Part shown: piece by piece, positions 55,716 to 63,582 of the stretch
Position numbering within the stretch: position 1 is the first letter of the stretch
Layout: the number at the start of each line of letters is the position of its first letter
Assembly: GCA_018434325.1 (NCBI GenBank)
Contig: JAHDPO010000004.1
Coordinates: 310,001-374,000, forward strand
DNA: 64,000 nucleotides
Source of the DNA: Clostridia bacterium
GTDB lineage: Bacteria; Bacillota; Peptococcia; DRI-13; UBA5745
Reading direction: 5' to 3'
Program-made: the position numbers and the translations under genes
Notes under the pieces: generated by a model
Told to the model about the DNA's origin: nothing
The model's database searches: none
Seen by the model: the letters and a program-made list of their open reading frames with translations, nothing else

Positions 55716-55756
55716 AAAAGACGCATGAACACTTTAATCGTTCTCATGAGTCTTTT
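55716..55756 (-). terminator. Hairpin terminator after the repeat-flanked gene
   Basis: AAAAGAC-GCATGAAC (55716-55730) pairs with GTTCTCATGAGTCTTTT (55740-55756), with one bulge. The minus strand ends in GTCTTTT. It is 11 bp downstream of the stop codon at 55767. Confidence 0.65.
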
Positions 55757-55766
55757 GAACTTATCT

Positions 55767-56633
55767 TCAGTCTGAAAGGGAGTTTCCTCTGGGCAACAAA
55801 GATCTTAGACGATCATTCATCTCATCAAACTTCTCTGTCCGAATATGTATGCGTTTGTCAAGGCGAGAGGAGAGATTTAAAACGAAATCCTTACAGGCAG
55901 TCTTATCGTATAGCTGGATAGTATTCAAATGCATTACCTCAATGCCATGTCGGTCAAGAATTGCGGAGCGGATAGCATCCTTGCCCTGCTCTGAGGGCCG
56001 GCTGTGGAAGGCAAAGCTTTCGTACTCTATAGCCAATTTGGCCGCTTTATAATACAGATCCATAAAGCAGCGCTTTTGCCGCAGGCGCTTGCCGGCTTCA
56101 TCTTCCAGTCTGATTTCATAATTGAAAGCGGCGCCGCCAAGGCCATAACCTCCCAATAAATGGGGCAGTGTCAGAAACATATAAACGATGGACTCCATGA
56201 TAGAAGCAGAGCCGTTTTCTATATACTTCAGTGCCCGCCAAGCCTTTTTGTGGCTGTGATGGCCGGAGGTCCTGGCCAGGAAAGAGCTGAGCTTTTCCTT
56301 TGTGGTAATTGCTGCAGCGGGAGCGCCCGGCGGATGTGAGCAAAGCTGCAGACCAAGCAAGATAAGCCTATGGATGTCTAATTCAGACGCCAGCTGGAGA
56401 AACAGCAATTCCGGTGATGCGATTATCTTGCCGCCCCTTGCTATCGCCGCACCGGCAGGCAGAGGGGATTGGCATAAACGGATTTTACACCCTTTCATCC
56501 GTGATAAGGCGCTGCGCTGGAAAATAGTATAATCAATTGTATCCGACTCGGCAGGATCGAAACCAAATACAGTTTCCGCATAGGGAATATTCCAATAGAC
56601 TGCCGCCGAAAAATGACTCAAAAACTCTTTCAT
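55767..56633 (-). CDS. PD-(D/E)XK/DUF559-like protein encoded between two repeat arrays
   Basis: 288 residues from ATG 56633. The N-terminal half (FLSHFSAAVYWNIPYAE; IIASPELLFLQLASELDIHR; LGLQLCSHP) resembles AbiEi-type antitoxin-like proteins. The C-terminal half has SASIMESIVYMFLTLPHLLG (Glu147), then FMDLYYKAAKLAIEYESFAF-H with Asp192, Glu203/Glu205 and His210, which fits the Vsr/DUF559 version of the PD-(D/E)XK nuclease fold with E-Y-E in place of ExK. From memory, an uncharacterised family like this is frequent in Coriobacteriia. The -10 box ends 6 bp before the ATG, so its mRNA should be leaderless, and no Shine-Dalgarno is present. The gene lies between the homologous arrays at 55372 and 56877. 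A role in moving or reading these repeats is inference. Confidence 0.75.
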   Translation of the reverse strand: MKEFLSHFSAAVYWNIPYAETVFGFDPAESDTIDYTIFQRSALSRMKGCKIRLCQSPLPAGAAIARGGKIIASPELLFLQLASELDIHRLILLGLQLCSHPPGAPAAAITTKEKLSSFLARTSGHHSHKKAWRALKYIENGSASIMESIVYMFLTLPHLLGGYGLGGAAFNYEIRLEDEAGKRLRQKRCFMDLYYKAAKLAIEYESFAFHSRPSEQGKDAIRSAILDRHGIEVMHLNTIQLYDKTACKDFVLNLSSRLDKRIHIRTEKFDEMNDRLRSLLPRGNSLSD

Positions 56634-56639
56634 GTGGAA

Positions 56640-56668
56640 ATTATAGTATAAAACCTTAAAACTATCAA
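56640..56668 (-). promoter_or_regulatory. Promoter giving a leaderless transcript of the repeat-flanked gene
   Basis: Minus strand TTGATA (56668-56663), 17-bp spacer, TATAAT (56645-56640). The expected start, 6-7 bp downstream, coincides with the A of ATG 56633. Confidence 0.75.
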
Positions 56669-56876
56669 GAAAAATATTCCATATATGAAAATTCAATCCA
56701 TATAACAATTATTCGACTTAAACGTACAGCGTGATTCAATCCTGCTGGGAGAACCTGCTCCAGATGGACAGTTATGGCCTTCTAATAATCTCCATGGCGC
56801 CGGACCGATTATGCCAAGGCTGCCATGACTGATCCGATGCGGAGGATTAGAGAAATTGCTTGGGGGGTTGTGCTTC
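56669..56876. other. Non-coding gap between the leaderless gene and the right repeat array
   Basis: About 200 bp with no convincing ORF, RNA or repeat. It begins A/T-rich next to the promoter and becomes G/C-rich; the last bases before the array read GGGGGGTTGTGCTTC, an imperfect version of the outer-end GGGGGCACTGA motif. Confidence 0.5.
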
Positions 56877-57140
56877 TGTACAAAATTTACGGCTGTATGC
56901 AATAGCGCTTGAGGTACTGTACAAAATTTACGGTTGTATGTAATATGCGATCCCTCGCAATCCCCATACGACCTATAAAGCTGCATACAAGCGAAATTTT
57001 TGTACAGATTTGGCCTGAAACTGGTCTAGAACGTGCCTAGCAGGCGCTGCATTTTACATACAAACGAAAAAAATGTACAGGCAACGCTGAGAATCTGCAT
57101 ACAAACGAAAAAAATGTACAGTCAGTGCCCCCCCCCACTG
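56877..57140. repeat. Right palindromic array of 26-bp TGTACA-bounded repeats
   Basis: Forward units at 56877-56902 and 56918-56943 (41-bp offset); reverse units at 56981-57006, 57054-57079 and 57095-57120 (last two 41-bp offset). The central part GATTTGGCCTGAAACTGGTC aligns with the left array's GATTTGGGTTGAAACTGATC; the left copy has 21 bp more between units 3 and 4. The outer end reads TGTACA-GTCAGTGCCCCC... then CACTG, the inverted form of the left outer end. No ORF. Confidence 0.88.
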
Positions 57141-57235
57141 CCCCGCCCCGGCTGAGCAGTTTCCTTGTCCGCTATAAGGGATCAGCCCCAAAATTATGCA
57201 AAGCAATCGCCTAAAAGAAGGTTGCAGGCGCCTAG

Positions 57236-57277
57236 CAAAAAGCCAAGCTGGAGAAATAGCTTCCCAGCTTGGCTTTC
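57236..57277 (-). terminator. Intrinsic terminator after the coiled-coil protein gene
   Basis: AAAGCCAAGCTGG (57239-57251) pairs with CCAGCTTGGCTTT (57264-57276); on the minus strand it ends CTTTTTGC. The stretch 57141-57235 between the repeat array and this stem holds nothing recognisable. Confidence 0.8.
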
Positions 57278-57302
57278 ATTTTATCTTGCTATTTTATTCT
57301 CT

Positions 57303-57737
57303 TTATTCCTCGTTGCTGGAAACGTAGTCCTGAGCGGGATCTTTGACCTCATCTTCCAAAATGGCATCAGGATCCGCCGGCATATACTCCTCATCCACTG
57401 GAATATCATCATCTTCAATATTGGAGGCCAGCTTCACTTCCTCGATTTTGGCCTTGCACTCCTCAATCTTGGACAGACTGCCGCTGATCTGTAAGAACAA
57501 AGGCTCCAATACGGAATAATCCTGGGAACTACAATAAATATCAAAAGCATGCCTGCCGATATCATCATAAAGCTTGGTGATCTTGCCGTTTTCCACCATG
57601 ATGTCTTTTTTCAGCTTGCCGATCTCAATGGCCTGCTCCGACTTTTCTTTGGCAGCCATAGCTGCCGACTTGGCAACGGATGCCGTGGTTTCTCCTACCT
57701 TTTTACCTAGTTCGAGAGCTTTATCAAAAAATGCCAT
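57303..57737 (-). CDS. Small coiled-coil protein, unknown function
   Basis: 144 residues, no signal peptide. Residues 1-60 are helical with heptad character (FFDKALELGKKVGETTASVA, AMAAKEKSEQAIEIGKLKKD), 60-105 continue helical (SGSLSKIEECKAKIEEVKLA), and the C-terminal ~38 residues are acidic and disordered (EDDDIPVDEEYMPADPDAIL). Similar short clostridial proteins often carry a C-terminal zinc ribbon; here it is replaced by the acidic tail. GGAGGG precedes the ATG. Monocistronic with its own terminator. Confidence 0.7.
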   Translation of the reverse strand: MAFFDKALELGKKVGETTASVAKSAAMAAKEKSEQAIEIGKLKKDIMVENGKITKLYDDIGRHAFDIYCSSQDYSVLEPLFLQISGSLSKIEECKAKIEEVKLASNIEDDDIPVDEEYMPADPDAILEDEVKDPAQDYVSSNEE

Positions 57738-57815
57738 ATGAATACCCTCCTCGCTGTCTATTATCCATCAGTATATCATAATCGAGTCATCAGCGGTAGC
57801 CGTTTCTATAAAAAT

Positions 57816-58493
57816 TTACTCTATATCACTCTGCTTGCGGTAGCGTTCCATCATTTCTTTAAACAACTCTCCCGGTGTGGGCGGCGTCCAGGTAATGGCA
57901 TTAGCGCCGGCGTTTATCGTGTCCAAAATCGAATGCGCCGTAGGACCGCCGGTGGCAATAATCGGCACTTCAGGAAACTGGCGCCGGAGCTTTTCTACCA
58001 GCCACGGGGTTTGCAGCGACGCCGAAACGTTGAGAATGGCCGCGCCGGCCGCCAAACGCCCTTTGATATCGTTTTTCTCACTGACAACGGTAACCACTAC
58101 GGGAATATCCACCACCTGACAAATGGCCTCAATGGTGCTGTTGGGAGTAGGAGCGTTTACCACTATGCCCATAGCTCCCTGAAATTCGGCATCAGAGGCC
58201 AGCTGTACTACCCGGGCGCCGGTGGTGGTGCCGCCGCCGACGCCGCAGAATACGGGAATATCTGCCGCCATCATCAAGGCATGAGTGATGATGGGCTGGG
58301 GTGTAAAGGGATATACCGCAATAACCGCATCGGCATTAATATTGCGGATCACCGCCACATCAGTAGAAAAAACAATGGATTTGATCCGTTTGCCAAAAAT
58401 ACGGATACCACCGCATTTGTAAATGCTCTCAGGTATTTTGATCATATGGCTTCGTAAATTGCCGCTAAACTCCGGAATAAATTTTTCGTCCAT
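57816..58493 (-). CDS. TIM-barrel phosphate-binding protein of unknown substrate
   Basis: About 225 residues. The regular strand-helix pattern (VIAVYPFTPQPIITHALMMA, IPVFCGVGGGTTTGARVVQL, MGIVVNAPTPNSTIEAI, IPVVVTVVSEKND, AAILNVSAS, VPIIATGGPTAHSILDTINA) ends in a C-terminal GGPT plus NAGANAITWTPPTPGE segment, which is the standard phosphate-binding site of TrpC/HisA/IMPDH-like barrels. I recognise it only as an uncharacterised family. ATG 58493 follows AAGGGAG by 8 nt; ATG 58517 is weaker. It follows the efflux operon with a ~60-bp gap. Confidence 0.7.
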   Translation of the reverse strand: MDEKFIPEFSGNLRSHMIKIPESIYKCGGIRIFGKRIKSIVFSTDVAVIRNINADAVIAVYPFTPQPIITHALMMAADIPVFCGVGGGTTTGARVVQLASDAEFQGAMGIVVNAPTPNSTIEAICQVVDIPVVVTVVSEKNDIKGRLAAGAAILNVSASLQTPWLVEKLRRQFPEVPIIATGGPTAHSILDTINAGANAITWTPPTPGELFKEMMERYRKQSDIE

Positions 58494-58556
58494 CCCTTTC
58501 ACTCCCTTCCGCTTCATTGCCTCTATTTTACCGGCTCTATGGCTATAATTTCAATC

Positions 58557-59771
58557 TCAATTTTCTGCTGCCACCTTCATACCGTTTTTGATTCCCTGAT
58601 CAAAAGGATTCAAAATCAGCAGATCGCCGGCCGCCACACCGGAGGACAGCTCTACGTAGCCGCCGCCCTTCTTGCCGGTCACCACCGGCGCCAATAAGGC
58701 TTTCTGATCTTTTATTACATAAACCCCATCTTCTCCCGAAGGCAAAGGAATGATCGCAGATATGGGTGCTGTCAGTACATTTTCCGCTTCCACATTGGTA
58801 AAGACCACGTCCACCTGATGACCGGCGCCGACGGAAGCCGGTAAAGCTCCGGGGGACATCTCAACCAGATTCCGGCTTTCTTCTATGCCGATAGCCGATA
58901 AGCCTTTGTTGGCCACGGGAGAAATATAGATGACTTGAGCGCTAAAAACACTGCCGTCGGCCAACGTGCAGTAAGCAGTATCACCGGGGGCCAGGCTCAT
59001 GGCATCCTCCGTCAGCACGGCAGCTTCCAGCTTCATTTCCCCTTCCTGATAAAGCTTAGCCAAAGGCTGGTTTTTTAATACATATGCCCCTTCTTCCACA
59101 AAAAGCTCCCATAAGAGGCCGTCATAAGGAGCCGTCAACGGATTGGCTTCCATGGTTTTTTCCAAGGCGGCAATTTGACTTTCCCAGGAAGCAATCTGCT
59201 CTTGGTAATAGGATTTTGTGGCCTGGCTGTTTTCCCTCTGCGCTAAGGCCAGATTCTGCTCTGCTGCCGTTAAGCGGCTTTCCAGGCTCTTGACTTCCGC
59301 TGCCGTATAAGTGCCGGCAATGGCCCCATTCATCTGGAGAACGGCGTCGTAATCCCATTTTGCCCTGTCGTATTCCCCTTGAGCCAGCTCCAAATTGGCC
59401 TGGGCAGCGCCTTTATCGCCATAACGGGCGGCATATTCCTGGCGGGCCGCTGCCAAACCTTGCCGCAGCTGGGCCAGGCGCAGCTCCGTTTCCGTATTGC
59501 TTTCGCCGCTAAGCACCGCCACCGCCTCCCCGGCTTTTACCGGCTGGCCGGCCCGGAAAGGCAGCCTGGTTATTGTGCCGCTTTCACCGGCGTTGAGGAT
59601 CAGGCTGCTTTTGGGCAGCAGGGTTCCTTGCACGGTATACTTCTCCTGCAAAGTCCCGGCAGTCAGGGTTAAGGTCTTCACCGCCAAGGGGCGGGTCATG
59701 GACCAGCCCGCATATGCGATGCAAATCACCGCTATAATTACTGCAAAAATGATTTTGTATTGCTTTTTCAT
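58557..59771 (-). CDS. HlyD/MacA-like membrane-fusion (adaptor) protein
   Basis: 404 residues. An N-terminal anchor (IIFAVIIAVICIAYAGWSM), split lipoyl domain (AGESGTITRLPFRAGQPVKA; PLTAPYDGLLWELFVEEGAYV), an alpha-helical hairpin at ~95-205 rich in A/E/Q, and beta-barrel and C-terminal domains (PISAIIPLPSGEDGVYVI). It works with an MacB-type ABC permease; in a Gram-positive it acts outside the membrane. GGGAG precedes the ATG; 6 nt after the permease gene. Confidence 0.93.
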   Translation of the reverse strand: MKKQYKIIFAVIIAVICIAYAGWSMTRPLAVKTLTLTAGTLQEKYTVQGTLLPKSSLILNAGESGTITRLPFRAGQPVKAGEAVAVLSGESNTETELRLAQLRQGLAAARQEYAARYGDKGAAQANLELAQGEYDRAKWDYDAVLQMNGAIAGTYTAAEVKSLESRLTAAEQNLALAQRENSQATKSYYQEQIASWESQIAALEKTMEANPLTAPYDGLLWELFVEEGAYVLKNQPLAKLYQEGEMKLEAAVLTEDAMSLAPGDTAYCTLADGSVFSAQVIYISPVANKGLSAIGIEESRNLVEMSPGALPASVGAGHQVDVVFTNVEAENVLTAPISAIIPLPSGEDGVYVIKDQKALLAPVVTGKKGGGYVELSSGVAAGDLLILNPFDQGIKNGMKVAAEN

Positions 59772-59777
59772 ATACTC

Positions 59778-62144
59778 CTACTCCCTTTCCCGCAATAGGC
59801 CCACCGGCGTTAGTTTTTTAATTTTTCGGTGCATCAGCTGGCCGCTGATCCATCCCGCCATTAAAATCAGCAAAATAGAAAGTAAAACCGAGGAGGCGTC
59901 CACAAAGTTGGGGATAGTGAACATATCCGTGGCGATAGAAGCAGACACCAGCCTGCTCATCCACATGGTCAGAGGTATCCCCAGGATAATACCGCCAAGG
60001 GTTAAAAGCCCTTGCTCCACAGAAACCACCTCCAGGCACTGCCTGCTTTTCATGCCCAGAGCCATCATTACCGCAATCTCCCGCTTCAGCTCTTCAAAGC
60101 TGATCAGAGAGCTGACGTAAACCACCGCTAAGCCGATGACCACGCCGATCATTGCCATAGAAGCCATAATACCGTTCATATTGCCCATGGTATTTCGGTA
60201 CATATCCAGCTTTTCCTGACGGCTGGTGACAGCGCTGACCAGCTGTGCATCATCCAGAGCTGCCGCAATTTCTTTGGCTGCCCCCTGATTGCCTTTGATC
60301 AGCACCGTAGTGTAAGCGCCGCCATAATCGCTGACGGTCCGGACTGCTTCATGGGATAGATAGGCCGTGCTGCCTATATATTGAGCCGCCACACCGGTTA
60401 TGGGAAGCTTGGTTTGCCTTTTTTTCGGGTATTCGATTTCCAGCTCCAGATAATCCCCGGCGCCTACCCCCAGGGCTTTCGCCATATGGGTAGAAATCAC
60501 TATACCTCTTTCCTGAACCTGCAAAGGCCGGTCCGCCTCATCATAAAGCTGAAAGAGCCGGGAGTCCCGGTTAATCCCTTGCAAAGCGCCGCTGATCTCA
60601 CCTTTCGGCCCCCTTAAGGTGCCGCCGAATTCCATGATGCCCTCCGCATATTCCACTGCCGGATGGCGCAGTGCTGCCAAAGCCTGCCGCCCCTCCACCG
60701 GCCTCTCGAAATGGACGGAAATGTCCTGCCGCTGTGTGACCTCCAGATAATCAAAGAGAAAAACATCAAACATACTGTACATGGATACCAAAGTAGCGGT
60801 AATCATATAAGCCATGGCTATTCCCCCCAGGGAGAGCAGGGAGCGGCGGCGATTTCTGGCAATGCCTCTTACCGCCATAATACCGGGAACCGTCAGCATG
60901 GCAAGAAAACAGGGGATTTTCTCAAGGAAAAACTGCCGAGCAGCCTTGGGGGCCGGCGGCCGCAGCGTCTCTGCCGGCATCAGGTTGCCCAGCTGAAAAG
61001 CCGTGAGCCAGCCGATACCGGCGCAAAACAAGGTGGCCATCAAAGGCCCCGTCACCACATAGCCCAAAGAAACGGGTACAGCGATGTCCGGCAGACTGAA
61101 ATAGGTCCGGTAGAATTCCACCATAGGACCGGCAGCGGCATAACCCAGCAGAATGCCCAGCAGGCCGCCGGCAAAGCCCACCGCTCCGCCATAGCCCAGA
61201 TAATGGCGTCTGATAACCTTAGGCTTTAAGCCGATGGCCAGCATACAGCCGATCTGCAGCCTTTGCTGCTGTACCATCCGATGGAGGGATATATAAAGAA
61301 TAACCGCTGCCACCAGCAAAAACAGAAAAGGCACCACCAGCGTCATTTTCTCCAGCTGCTCCAGCTCCATTTCCAGCATCGCCACGGAGATTTGGTCCTT
61401 GCGGGGATATACCTGATAACAGCCATAAGGGGCCAGGGCATCGCGGATCTCTTCCTTGGCGTCCTCCCAGACCGTGCCGGGCCGCAGCATAATCAGAAAT
61501 TCATTGACCATGCCCGGCTTACCCAAGAGCTTTGACAGCGTATCATAGCTGATGAAGCCTGCATCATAACCGGCGGGGTCGGGAAGCATATCGCTGACGG
61601 ATTTAAGCATATAAATATTTTCCGGCGACAGGCCGCCGCCGCAAACCGTGAAGCTCAGCTTACGCCCCTGAACCACCAGCTCCACATCCTGCCCAACCTT
61701 CAGGACGTTGGCAGCCATAAAATTGTCGCCTACCGCCAGCTCCCGCAGGCCGGCCCGAGGCATTTGCCCTTGGGAAAGCAAAGGCATCGCCATTTTTTCC
61801 GGTCCTAAAGAGAAAAGTTTTAATTCAGCCTCTTTGATGCTATCCGCCGCTGTCAGTCCCGCCACCCGCAGAGTTGCCGTCAGCCGCCCCTCCACCCGCT
61901 CCACGCCTTCGATGGCCAGAAGCTTTTTGGCAGCCTGCAAAGGCGCCTGCTCCACCTCGGCTATGGCGTCGGGAAAAGCAGTTTGGCTGTAGAAGCTTTG
62001 GCTGGCTGCCCTCAGCTTATCGGAAGCAATAGCCAGCACCGAATAGCCGCAAAAGCCGATGGCGATGATCAGGATGCAGACGCCGTAGGTACCGGCGCTT
62101 CTTCTGATTTCTCTGAACATTTTTAAGAATAGTAATCTTATCAT
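59778..62144 (-). CDS. ABC transporter permease, FtsX/MacB-like
   Basis: 788 residues. TM1 at ~20-40, extracytoplasmic MacB_PCD-like domain (~45-255), a four-helix FtsX block at ~270-400, a central TM (~430-460), a second extracytoplasmic domain, and a final FtsX block (~660-775). The two-block layout is that of LolC/FtsX-type permeases with duplicated cores, as in peptide-sensing or lipoprotein/antibiotic exporters. 4-bp ATGA overlap with the ATPase gene. Substrate unknown. Confidence 0.92.
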   Translation of the reverse strand: MIRLLFLKMFREIRRSAGTYGVCILIIAIGFCGYSVLAIASDKLRAASQSFYSQTAFPDAIAEVEQAPLQAAKKLLAIEGVERVEGRLTATLRVAGLTAADSIKEAELKLFSLGPEKMAMPLLSQGQMPRAGLRELAVGDNFMAANVLKVGQDVELVVQGRKLSFTVCGGGLSPENIYMLKSVSDMLPDPAGYDAGFISYDTLSKLLGKPGMVNEFLIMLRPGTVWEDAKEEIRDALAPYGCYQVYPRKDQISVAMLEMELEQLEKMTLVVPFLFLLVAAVILYISLHRMVQQQRLQIGCMLAIGLKPKVIRRHYLGYGGAVGFAGGLLGILLGYAAAGPMVEFYRTYFSLPDIAVPVSLGYVVTGPLMATLFCAGIGWLTAFQLGNLMPAETLRPPAPKAARQFFLEKIPCFLAMLTVPGIMAVRGIARNRRRSLLSLGGIAMAYMITATLVSMYSMFDVFLFDYLEVTQRQDISVHFERPVEGRQALAALRHPAVEYAEGIMEFGGTLRGPKGEISGALQGINRDSRLFQLYDEADRPLQVQERGIVISTHMAKALGVGAGDYLELEIEYPKKRQTKLPITGVAAQYIGSTAYLSHEAVRTVSDYGGAYTTVLIKGNQGAAKEIAAALDDAQLVSAVTSRQEKLDMYRNTMGNMNGIMASMAMIGVVIGLAVVYVSSLISFEELKREIAVMMALGMKSRQCLEVVSVEQGLLTLGGIILGIPLTMWMSRLVSASIATDMFTIPNFVDASSVLLSILLILMAGWISGQLMHRKIKKLTPVGLLRERE

Positions 62145-62845
62145 GTCAGTTCTTCCGGGGACAGAGGCTGGTCGTTGACTTCCTGGCGCTCTATCCTGCC
62201 GTCCTTCATATAAAATATCCGGTGGGCCACCTTAGCAATGGACAGATCATGGGTTATCACCATAATCGGGCAATGAAGCCTTTGGCCTATATCCATAAGC
62301 AGCCTGATGATAGCGGCGCTGTTTTTGCTGTCCAGCGCTCCCGTAGGCTCGTCGCACAGAAGCAATCCCGGTTGTTTGACAATGGCTCTGGCAATGGCCA
62401 CCCGCTGCTGCTCGCCGCCGGAAAGCTGGGCGGGAAAATGGCCTTCCCGGCCCTTCAGCCCCACCATGCTCAATACTTCCTTCGGCGCCATGGCATCTTT
62501 CACGATGCTGGCTGCTAAGTCCACATTTTCCAGGGCTGTCAAAGAGGGGATCAGGTTAAAAAACTGAAATACAAAGCCCACCACATCCCGGCGATATTCC
62601 GCTAACTTCTCCTGGGAGTAATGGGTGATCTCCTGATCTTTATACCAAAACCGGCCTTCACTGGGCCGGTCCATACCTCCCAGGATATTTAAGAGCGTGG
62701 ATTTACCTGAGCCGGAGGGTCCCAGCACCGCAATAAATTCGCCGGCATAAACCTCAAAAGCCGCTCCGGTCAAAGCCGTGACGCTAAAGCCGCTGCCGCC
62801 ATAATAACGGCCTAAATTTTCTCCCCGCAATACTGCCTCTTTCAT
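62141..62845 (-). CDS. ABC transporter ATP-binding protein, LolD/MacB type
   Basis: 234 residues. Walker [14 protein letters not shown] loop [18 protein letters not shown], signature [16 protein letters not shown], Walker [17 protein letters not shown], His switch VITHDLSIA. It powers the adjacent FtsX-like permease. Start overlaps tetR stop by 4 bp, so regulator and pump are made from one mRNA. Confidence 0.96.
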   Translation of the reverse strand: MKEAVLRGENLGRYYGGSGFSVTALTGAAFEVYAGEFIAVLGPSGSGKSTLLNILGGMDRPSEGRFWYKDQEITHYSQEKLAEYRRDVVGFVFQFFNLIPSLTALENVDLAASIVKDAMAPKEVLSMVGLKGREGHFPAQLSGGEQQRVAIARAIVKQPGLLLCDEPTGALDSKNSAAIIRLLMDIGQRLHCPIMVITHDLSIAKVAHRIFYMKDGRIERQEVNDQPLSPEELT

Positions 62846-63468
62846 GTACGGCCACCTTCTTCCTGCTTTGCCTGAAGGCCTCGAAAAAGAATATCAAAAT
62901 ACAGCTTGATTTTATCAATAACTGCCTTTTGATTCTTCGAACTGTAATACTCCTGGATGAGCGGGCCGGTGAGATTCTGAATAAGTTCTAATATGGTCTC
63001 CGCCTCTACATCCTGCCTGATCTTGCCTTTTTTCTGATCCTCTTCAATAATAGCGGTCATTGCACCTTTAGAACCCGACATCTTGCTTATGGTTTCCCGC
63101 ATAAAATCGGAATTGTCCTGAACCATCCGCAGACCGATCATATTATATTCTTCATTGTCGTCAGCCCAGACAAAGATGGCGGGTATCGCTTGCTCCAACA
63201 CATCAAAAAAGCCTTGGCTGCTATCGGCAGCCGTAAAGCTGCTGTAGACTTTCAGCTTTTCTTTGCTGATTTCCTGCAGCACATAAAGATACAAATCTTC
63301 CTTGCCTGCAAAATACTGATAAAAGCTGCCTCTGGGAATAGCGGCTTGCTTAACAATCTGATTGATGGAGGCCTCGGAAAAACGGCAGCGGGCAAACTCC
63401 CCCACAGCCGCCTGAAATATTCGCTGTTTTTTTGCCGCCGGCAGTCGGTAAAAAGTTTCTGTTGGCAT
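62842..63468 (-). CDS. TetR-family regulator of the ABC efflux operon
   Basis: About 208 residues. N-terminal helix-turn-helix at ~10-55 (RIFQAAVGEFARCRFSEASI, VKQAAIPRGSFYQYFAGKED), helical ligand domain after. ATG 63468 has GGAGG 6 nt upstream and lies downstream of the predicted transcription start; the longer frame from 63504 does not. An operator overlaps its -35 box. It likely represses the whole tetR-ATPase-permease-adaptor operon until a substrate is bound. Confidence 0.93.
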   Translation of the reverse strand: MPTETFYRLPAAKKQRIFQAAVGEFARCRFSEASINQIVKQAAIPRGSFYQYFAGKEDLYLYVLQEISKEKLKVYSSFTAADSSQGFFDVLEQAIPAIFVWADDNEEYNMIGLRMVQDNSDFMRETISKMSGSKGAMTAIIEEDQKKGKIRQDVEAETILELIQNLTGPLIQEYYSSKNQKAVIDKIKLYFDILFRGLQAKQEEGGRT

Positions 63469-63487
63469 AGGCGTCCTCCTTTGCTTC

Positions 63488-63526
63488 ATCTTACCATAGG
63501 ACAAGACCTTATGACAAGGGTGTCAT
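63488..63526 (-). promoter_or_regulatory. Promoter and TetR operator of the ABC efflux operon
   Basis: ATGACA-AGGG-TGTCAT (63511-63526) is a perfect 6-4-6 inverted repeat. It overlaps the minus-strand -35 TTGTCA (63517-63512); the -10 TAAGAT lies at 63493-63488 with an 18-bp spacer. Confidence 0.75.
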
Positions 63527-63534
63527 TTGAAATA

Positions 63535-63572
63535 TAAAAAAAATCGGAGCAGGTAATCCCCACTCCGGTTTT
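63535..63572 (-). terminator. Intrinsic terminator after mutS2
   Basis: CGGAG (63544-63548) and CTCCG (63564-63568) with further ACC/GGT-like pairing; the minus strand continues into ATTTTTTTT. Confidence 0.75.
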
Positions 63573-63582
63573 TGCAAGCTGC

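Noticed and set aside
55399-57120. 26-bp repeats as a CRISPR array
   Set aside because: Units occur in both orientations, spacers are only 15 bp between paired units, and no cas gene is present.
55372-57140. Target-site duplication next to the repeat-flanked unit
   Set aside because: The bases outside the outer inverted repeats do not match each other; the G/C runs make the exact boundary uncertain.
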